The translations under genes and the position numbers were made by a program. A stretch of 64,000 nt of DNA, from assembly GCF_033958435.1 (NCBI RefSeq), contig NC_134161.1, positions 5,146,001 to 5,210,000 of the forward strand. Reading direction: 5' to 3'. How positions within the stretch are numbered: the first letter of the stretch is position 1; each line of letters starts with the position of its first letter. Below are positions 57,732 through 64,000 of this stretch, piece after piece. The stretch comes from Carettochelys insculpta (lineage: Eukaryota; Chordata; Testudines; Carettochelyidae). The notes beneath the pieces are model-generated. The model had not been told where the DNA came from. It was given only the letters and a program-made list of their open reading frames with translations, and made no database searches.

Positions 57732-58959
57732 ATTTAGGTCCCGTAATATCAGTTGTTTTCCTCCATCAGTGCCATGTTCTATAATATGCCATACGAGCTG
57801 GGCACCAGAGATTACTCCTGATTCAGAAAGTGTGAAGAATAGCCCATGCGGTAGCCAACCTGATGGGATTCCTGGTGGACATAAGCCAAACAGCATTTGC
57901 AAGAGCATTCTGCTTTTGTGAAATGTTGATATTTTGATAAATAAAACCCTCCGCCTATTTTGAAAAACAGGCCCTAACTTCCTGTTGTATTCCTGCAACC
58001 CAAATCATCTTTGGAAAGGGGACAGTGCTACAGGGAAATTTCCGCCACTCAGAGCTCATTACCGTAATGCTGGAAGAGTATCTGTGCCGTCAAAAAGATC
58101 ATTTTCATAGGTCTCTTTGAGCCACGATATTTTGGCTCATTCTTTGCACACAGTGGAAATTACACTGCTACCTCCCAGACCAAGCTTGGATGGCTCCAAG
58201 CAGCTATGTTTCACTGCTGAAATAGTTCTTTCTTGTGCTTACTAATGTAGGAACTTTCAGGTTGGATCACATCTAATCCACTGTCCAGCCTCTGACGGTG
58301 GCCACCAACTGACACTTCTATTACTACTACAGTGCATACCCTAGGAAGGATCCAAATTCCCTGGAGTTAAAGACTCAGTCCAGGAGGTTCTCATTCTCCA
58401 CACCCGCCCTCCTCCCCCTAAAGGAGTAAGCTGAGGGACCCATGCATGGTTTAGTTCAGCACACTTCGGTCTCCTTTCCCTGGCATTCTTTTGCTGCAGC
58501 TAGTAACTTTTTGTCCCAGAGCCTAAGTTACTCTAGTCCCACATGTGGGCAGCAGGTGGAGAGGGCAGGAATCTAGCAGCCTGGAAGAGTTTCTCCAGAT
58601 TATAGTCCCAACTGGATGGCTCAAAGGAGAAAATGAACATGAAATACTTGTAATTCCAAGCTGAAAGTGGTGTTATGACCAGTATTCACGCTGGGTGGAA
58701 ATTTGGTCTGCCAGTGAGCAAAATCACAGGTCTAAGTGAGGCGACCCATCTGCAAACTGATTGCCTCTGACAAGGAAACTCAAAGGAGCTGATGGTTGGG
58801 TGGAATTCTAGACAGCTGGGAAAGCACAAAACAGGAGCCCAGATACCAGAGTGATGGGTGCATATTTAGAACCTGAAGCAGAATGGGACAACAAATTAAA
58901 AAGAAGGGATGAATTTAACGAAGCTGCAGGTATGTAAAAGTTAAAATAATTACAGCATC
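57732..58959. other. Non-coding stretch
   Basis: No gene. The minus-strand frame ending at 57600 contains no known domain and includes repeat sequence. Otherwise unique. Confidence 0.4.
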
Positions 58960-59735
58960 ATTTTGTCTATGGGCATCTACAGCAAGAGTAGCAGCCATTT
59001 CTATATCATGAGAATAATTAGAAAGAGACAGAATAAAACAGAGAATATCTTATTCCCTCTGTATAAATCCATGGTACGCCCACATCTTGAATATTGTGTA
59101 CAGATGTGGTCACCTCATCTCAAAAAAGATGTATTGGTATTGGAAAAGGTTCAGAAAATGGCAACAAAAATGATGAAGGGTTTGGAACAGGTGTCATATG
59201 ATGAAAGATTAAAAAGACTATGACTTTTCATCTTCGAAAAGAAAAGAGTTGGGGGCGAGATATGATACAGGTCTATGCAATCATGACTGGTGTGGAAAAA
59301 GTGAATAAGAAAAAGTTATTTACTTGTTCCCATAACAAAAGAACTAGGGCTCACCAAATGAATTTAATGGGTAGCAGGTTTAAAACTAACAAAAGGGAGT
59401 TTTTCTTCACACAGTGCATAGTAGGTCTGTGGGACTCCTTGCCAGAGGTGGTTGTGAAGACCAAGACTTTAACAGGGTTCAAAATAGAGCTAGATAAATC
59501 CATGGAGGTGAGGTCCATCAGTGGATATGAGCCAGGATGGGTAGGAAGGGTGTCTCTAAACTCTGTTTGTCAGAGGTTGGAAACGGAGGTCAGGAGAGGG
59601 ATCGCTTTGGTGATTACCTGTTCTGTTCACTCCCTCTGGGGCATCAGGCATTGGCTTCTGTCAGAAGGCAGGACACTGGGCTAGATGGGCCCTTGGTCTG
59701 ACCCAGTACAGCCGTCCTCATGTTCTTATGAGAAT
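58960..59735 (+). pseudogene. CR1/L3-type LINE 3' end with broken ORF2
   Basis: The first frame (58963-59223) carries the end of the reverse transcriptase: ILFPLYKSMVRPHLEYCVQ, MWSPHLKKDVLVLEKVQKM and MMKGLEQVSYDERLKRL. This matches [18 protein letters not shown] and [22 protein letters not shown] in the copy at 36224-36820. After a stop and frame change the second frame (59220-59684) carries NLMGSRFKTNKREFFFTQ, LWDSLPEVVVKTKTLTGFK and the tail that reads VHSLWGIRHWLLSEGRTLG, then TGGTCTGACCCAGTACAGCC and GTTCTTATG. The catalytic FADD region is missing; this is the last ~0.8 kb only. It diverges clearly from the minus-strand CR1 at 36214, so it is a different subfamily. Confidence 0.85.
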
Positions 59736-60345
59736 ACAGATATGGATGACGCTGTCTCTCTGTGTAGCTAATGGCATCAAAGTGAAGAGTATATTAGTGC
59801 TACTGAGTGTAACGATTTTATGTTGTATTCCCCATGAGAAAATGTCTGATATTAAATGTGCGATTCAATATGAAGCTCATATCACCAAGCTTCAATTACT
59901 CTTTATTGACTTCGAAGGGAGAAACTCATTCTAATGTATTTCACCCAAGAAAAAACAAACATTAGTGTAAATGAACTCCATAGTGTGAAACAGGAGACAG
60001 GAGGATAGAAGTGTCTGCCAAAGGTGATGGACTTGCCAGAGCCCTTACATCCCATTCCCTCTCCCTCCTTTGACCCTTCTTCCCCACCATCTCCTCTGCC
60101 TGAAATCCCCATCCTCGACTTCAGCATGGTCTTTTGTCATCTCCTCCTTCAAACTCCCATCTTTTGATGTGACAGCCAAGGAGCGGCTCTGTCAAGATTG
60201 AGGAGTATTGTCTGTTGAGCTGGTTTTTGGAATAGAGAAGCCTGGCAGGAGGAACACAGGCTGCATGAGGTTTGAGTTTGGATAAGACGCAAGTCGGTGT
60301 GTACATGGCTGGAAGGGCAGCTGCTTTTGCAACACCCTGTGTAAA
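59736..60345. other. Non-coding spacer
   Basis: Nothing recognised. Confidence 0.4.
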
Positions 60346-60392
60346 TAAAAAGCAGTCAAATAGCACTTTAAAGACTAGCAAAATGGTTTATT
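60346..60392 (+). mobile_element. Family P retroelement fragment, copy 6
   Basis: AAAAAGCAGTCAAATAGCAC, TTTAAAGACTAGCAAAATGG, TTTATTT match the start of the copy at 32767. Only this start is present. Confidence 0.6.
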
Positions 60393-60982
60393 TGCTGAAT
60401 CAGGAGCCAGTTTAGTTTTAGAAACATGGAGCCCTGGTCAGGTTTTTATCCAGGACATGGGTACGGGAAACAAGGGGGAAATTTAGTCTGTGAATAGGTG
60501 GGGTTAAATCAACAATGTTGCTGGAAAACAAGCAGGAACCTGAAACAATGACTTGTGATAAGACACCCTCAGCAAAAACTTCGGGGTTGTTACAGGACAG
60601 TGGGAGAACCATTGGCCTGAGGAGGCTGGTTTGAAGTCCTGTGGGGCCCCCCAGACTGTTCTTTGAAGAAGCTGGTCCTGCATGGCAGCAGGGAAGGCCT
60701 TTAGGCATGATAGATGTGTGTAGAATGTTTGTTGTTTTAAAATCTTTCCTTCTAAGTGTTTTATTCCTGTTTTTGTGACTAAACGATATTTTGGATTAAG
60801 AAAGCTGTCATGGGTCTATTTATCACAGGTCACAGCTGGACCTTCCGGGCCTTGTCTGCAAGCAGGAGACACACCTGGTTTGACTGCGGGAGAGGGGAAG
60901 ACAAGAGGTATGTCACCTGAGTGGGGTGCACATAGAGGAGACATGAAGGAGACAGGTTTTGGTAGCCCTGCAATCAGGACAC
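60393..60982. other. Non-coding spacer
   Basis: No gene. Nothing recognised. Confidence 0.4.
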
Positions 60983-61085
60983 TGTGTAAAGCAGTGGCTT
61001 GGAGTTCAGATGATCTGAGTTTCATCTCCAGCTTTGACACAGAGTCCCTGCATTTCCTGCGTCAAGTCATTTAGCATTTGAGTCC
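60983..61085 (+). mobile_element. MIR-like SINE fragment
   Basis: GTGTAAAGCAGTGGCTTGGAG, TTCAGATGATCTGAGTTTCATCTCC, CAGCTTTGACACAGAG, GTCAAGTCATTTAGC: the head and first core part of a MIR-like SINE. Confidence 0.5.
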
Positions 61086-62054
61086 TGCAAATAGTAAACA
61101 AAATGCAAACCTGTTGCTATTTGAGCTCTGCCTTGGAAAAGGGAAAATAATGGGACTGTCTCCCAACCTTCCTTTCCTCTTGTTAAGTTCTGAGTCAGGA
61201 GCTGTCTTTTTCCATGTGCTTGTACAGCAGGGCCCTGATCTCAGCTGAGAGTCATGCAATAAAATTAAATTACAGGTCCTAGTGATATCCAGGGGAATGC
61301 CCATGCTTCTCATTTGTAACAGAATAAAATGAAACAAGACAATACATAAAGCAGAGTCCTAACACTGACCATTAATGTGGTTTGTCTCACTGCACAGTCA
61401 CACAGTTTGCTGCTTTCCTCATCACTGTGGCAACCACCTGCACATGACCTACACATCTTACAGATGTCCTAAACTTTAAATAACTTTAAATATATGTACA
61501 AAATCCAGCACGTCTTTGCAAGAGCTGGGATCTGTGTCTATAACCTCCTATCTGTCTAGATCATAAACTCTTTGGGATAGGATCTGTCCCTTTTTATTTG
61601 TCTTTAGAGCCTGCAGCACCCTGCAAACAAGCAATAAGGATAAGGAACGAAATATGTGCTTGACTTTCTTGGGTAGTTGGAGATAAACTGGCTGAGGTTT
61701 TATCCTTCCACCCATAATAAACACAGTAATAATTTTTACTTCCTGCTTTACTTCGGTTGGGCACTGCACACAATTGTAAATAAAACTAAAAGCTATTCGT
61801 CATGGAAGATAATGTCTCAGAGCAGATGTAACTGACAGCAAGGAATATGGAGGCAGGTTTGGGGGAGTCAGTCGTGGAGAGTGATGATTTAATGCTTGGG
61901 ATTGCGGTAGTATAAGTGGATTTCTAGCACATAATTTTCTCGGCTCCGTTAATTTGGTACCATGCCCTTTGATGTATTGAAATATTTAGCTGTCTCCAAC
62001 GTAGTATCTGTGTGTCTTGCATGCGTGACTTAATTTGTGCTCAGTTTCCATGGG
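61086..62054. other. Non-coding stretch with two L2-like tails
   Basis: Positions 61205-61268 (CTTGTACAGCAGGGCCCTGATCTCAGCTG then AATAAAATTAAAT) and 61555-61650 (TCATAAACTCTTTGGGATAGGATCTGTCCC ... GCCTGCAGCACCCTGCAAAC) are L2-like tail fragments. No gene. Confidence 0.5.
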
Positions 62055-62120
62055 GTAAGTACTGTTCCCATTTTACAGATGGGAAACTGAACCCAGAGGG
62101 ACAATACCCTGAGTCCTAGC
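62055..62120 (-). mobile_element. MIR-like SINE fragment
   Basis: CCCATTTTACAGATGGGAAACTGA, ACCCAGAGGGACAATACCC: reversed MIR core end. Confidence 0.55.
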
Positions 62121-63026
62121 CGAGCATCCCAGCACCATCAGCCAATCCAGTGTGCTGCTGTAAGATTAGTACCACTTCTAGCTAAGTAGCGTATTAGAAG
62201 GCAGTCTTAAAGTCAACAAGATCAGGTGCCTTTGCATCACAACTTCAGCAAGCCAATCCAGAGGGTTAAAGGGAGAAGAAAATGCTGAAATGGCCGTGAC
62301 TTCCTTGCTGGATTTTCAAAAGGGCAACGGAAGCTATTCTCTGCAGTTGTTGGGCAACTGGAGTAGGTAACAAATAGGGCGTAAAGGTCAAATATGTATA
62401 GCTCCTCCCCCATGGCTTTAATTCTCTGAATGAGGTAAATGATGATTTTAAGATTAATTTAAATGAAATATCCCAAGTAATGGTTGGAATTGCAAACAAA
62501 CCAAGGCAAAGAACAGTGCTAAACAAACCAGAGCAATTGGAGCGCAAACTTAATGTCCTCTTTTAGATTTGCAAAAAATGTTTCTCTCATATTACAAAGT
62601 CTGTCTCGATTTTAAAATATAATAACCTGGTTTCATCGGATGAAACCAGGCACTGCTAAAGCTGAGTGATTAACCTGTCCCCTCTCACTTTTTAATGCTG
62701 CTATATTGCTTCTGCAATATTCCTGTGTCCCAATGGTTGGCTTCCACAGAACTTCTATGCATCTGAAGATGGTATTGGTGCATGCTGCTAAAGTTTTGCT
62801 CCCTGTAGAACATTATTAAGGTTTAGTATGAACAGCGATTGGGTGGGGAATGTCTGACTTTTGGTTTCAGAACCTCACTCCCATTTCTAGTTGGAACAAT
62901 GCAGTAGCATCTGTCACAGGGATAAAAACACTCACCTGAACTCTTTGGGATGTCATAAATTGTTGCCATGGTAATGCTTGTGAGGTAACAAAAAGATGTT
63001 TATGAAAGTAACCACAGTGATTTGAT
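62121..63026. other. Non-coding stretch with a perfect short palindrome
   Basis: Positions 62520-62720 are unique and AT-rich and include the palindrome at 62626-62650. No gene. Confidence 0.4.
62626..62650. repeat. Perfect inverted repeat, 12-bp arms, 1-base centre
   Basis: CCTGGTTTCATC (62626-62637), a central G, then GATGAAACCAGG (62639-62650). No mismatch, no TSD and no poly-T tail on either strand, so it is not a typical MITE or terminator. Confidence 0.9.
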
Positions 63027-63233
63027 CAATGTTGTCCCTAGTTTTTTTCCATCCATTTGTGGATTTTTCCATCGATGTGTGGAACAAATTTTATATTCAG
63101 AGACATGTGTGAATGTGCACCATCAGCAAAACCGAAAACAGAAAAATCTGTCTATGGACACTGCTAATCAGCTGGGCAGCATCTGAATCTCTCCTGAGTG
63201 AATGCACAAGCACCCAGCTCCTAGGGAACACTG
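63027..63233 (-). mobile_element. hAT-type MITE, family H copy 8
   Basis: Starts CAATGTTGTCCCTAGTTTTT, has GTGTGGAACAAATTTTATA and CTAATCAGCTGGGCAGCATC, and ends AGCTCCTAGGGAACACTG. A TTTTTCCATC phrase is duplicated near the start (about 63042-63073). Octamers GATTTGAT (63019-63026) and GACTTGAT (63234-63241) differ at one base. Confidence 0.87.
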
Positions 63234-63471
63234 GACTTGATCTATATCTCATTAAAGTCACCAGCAATACTCCTGCCATTAATAGGAGTTGGCTCAAGGG
63301 CCAGAAGGAGGAAGAGACAAAGACAGTAGAAGGGATTTATCACTGCATTACACCATACCACTGGACAGAGACCACTGTTAAAATATGGCAGTCCAACTGG
63401 GAGTCATGCCCCTTGTTTCATGAAAATATGCCAAAGTCCTCAGCAATGAAGGGTGTGAACAGAAAATGCCT
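63234..63471. other. Non-coding spacer
   Basis: Nothing recognised; the 151-codon frame at 63113-63568 runs across the MITE and the CR1 tail and is not a gene. Confidence 0.5.
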
Positions 63472-63562
63472 GACCATAAGAATGGTCATACGGAGTCAGA
63501 TCAATGGTCCATCTAGCTCCATGTCTGTCTCTACCACTGGCCAGTGCCCAATGGATCTGGAG
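63472..63562 (-). mobile_element. CR1 LINE 3' tail fragment
   Basis: CCATAAGAATGGTCATACGGAGTCAGATC, AATGGTCCATCTAGCTCC, CACTGGCCAGTGCCCAATGG: reversed CR1 tail like that at 55893. Confidence 0.72.
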
Positions 63563-64000
63563 ATTTAGAGACAGCCAGGACATGAAGGAAGAACTGCCTG
63601 CAAATTAGATAGTTCCTCAAAATTTTCCGCAAAATACCAGTGACTCTTTAATGGAGCACAAGGAGTACAAGACAACTCTGCACAGTGCAGAGCAGCCTGG
63701 GAGAAAAATACAATATTAATTTGCATTTTAGTCATTCCCTTTCTCTGCTTTTCTATCGGATAGCTCTGTAATGAGAATTCTGAGAGAATGAAATTTTGCT
63801 TTGGGAAAATTAATTTTGGCTATTAAAAAGTTCTGTTAAAATAACCGGGATTTGGAACTGTAATAGGTGTGAAAGACCAAAGCAGAAAATAAAATGTATC
63901 AGAGTGTAATCATATTATGGCTTTCTATTAGAACTTAAATTATATGGTGAATAAAGTGGCTTTGAAGGATATCATTCCCAGTCCTTGAACTGAAAAGGAC
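63563..64000. other. Non-coding stretch to window end
   Basis: AT-rich, no gene or repeat recognised. Confidence 0.4.

Noticed and set aside
57600..57998. 132-codon minus-strand frame that at first looked protein-like
   Set aside because: Part of it (57679-57731) is a family P repeat fragment read backwards, and no known domain could be seen.
63113..63568. 151-codon plus-strand frame
   Set aside because: Crosses a hAT MITE end and a reversed CR1 tail.

Overview
The window looks like vertebrate intergenic or deep intronic DNA, most likely from a turtle. The evidence is the repeat set. There are CR1 LINE copies, several ending in the tail that reads GGTCTGACCCAGTATGGCC followed by repeats of TTCTTATG. 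There is a tRNA-headed SINE with a CR1-like tail. There are many short DNA transposons, including elements rich in TTCGAA and an abundant hAT-type element that begins CAGTGTTCCC. MIR-like and L2-like relics complete the set. I found no convincing host protein-coding exon, tRNA, rRNA or CRISPR array. Nearly all open reading frames longer than 60 codons are chance frames or remnants of transposons.

Layout. Positions 1-9076 are mostly unassigned sequence with two MITEs (853-1138, 3487-3754) and a CR1 tail. Positions 9077-16560 hold a 711-bp TTCGAA-rich element and four hAT-type MITEs, one of which carries a second, Tol2-like hAT MITE. Positions 18370-25000 contain MIR relics, a non-CR1 LINE reverse-transcriptase fragment (20885-21655), a CR1 tail, a MITE and a small foldback. 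Positions 26250-27110 are a GC-rich island that is probably a repeat. Positions 31487-33063 hold a MITE, two CR1 tails and the first good copy of an unclassified retroelement. The most structured part is 35560-39181: possible LTR-like sequence, a 5'-truncated CR1 LINE on the minus strand with broken ORF2, and an almost perfect 436-bp palindromic transposon abutting its truncated end. Positions 43000-56200 hold the SINE, three Tigger-like MITEs (one inside a CR1 copy), hAT MITEs and more CR1 tails. Positions 58900-64000 hold a plus-strand CR1 relic, MIR/L2 pieces, a short perfect palindrome and a final hAT MITE.

No set of genes works together here. What can be read is a layered history of insertions. 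Target-site duplications are visible for many elements: 8 bp for the hAT type, TA for the Tigger type, 3 bp for the TTCGAA/GGCTACG type, and 9-13 bp for the unclassified retroelement. Nested insertions give relative ages. Family names rest on terminal motifs, target duplications and recognisable protein motifs read by eye; no database search was possible.
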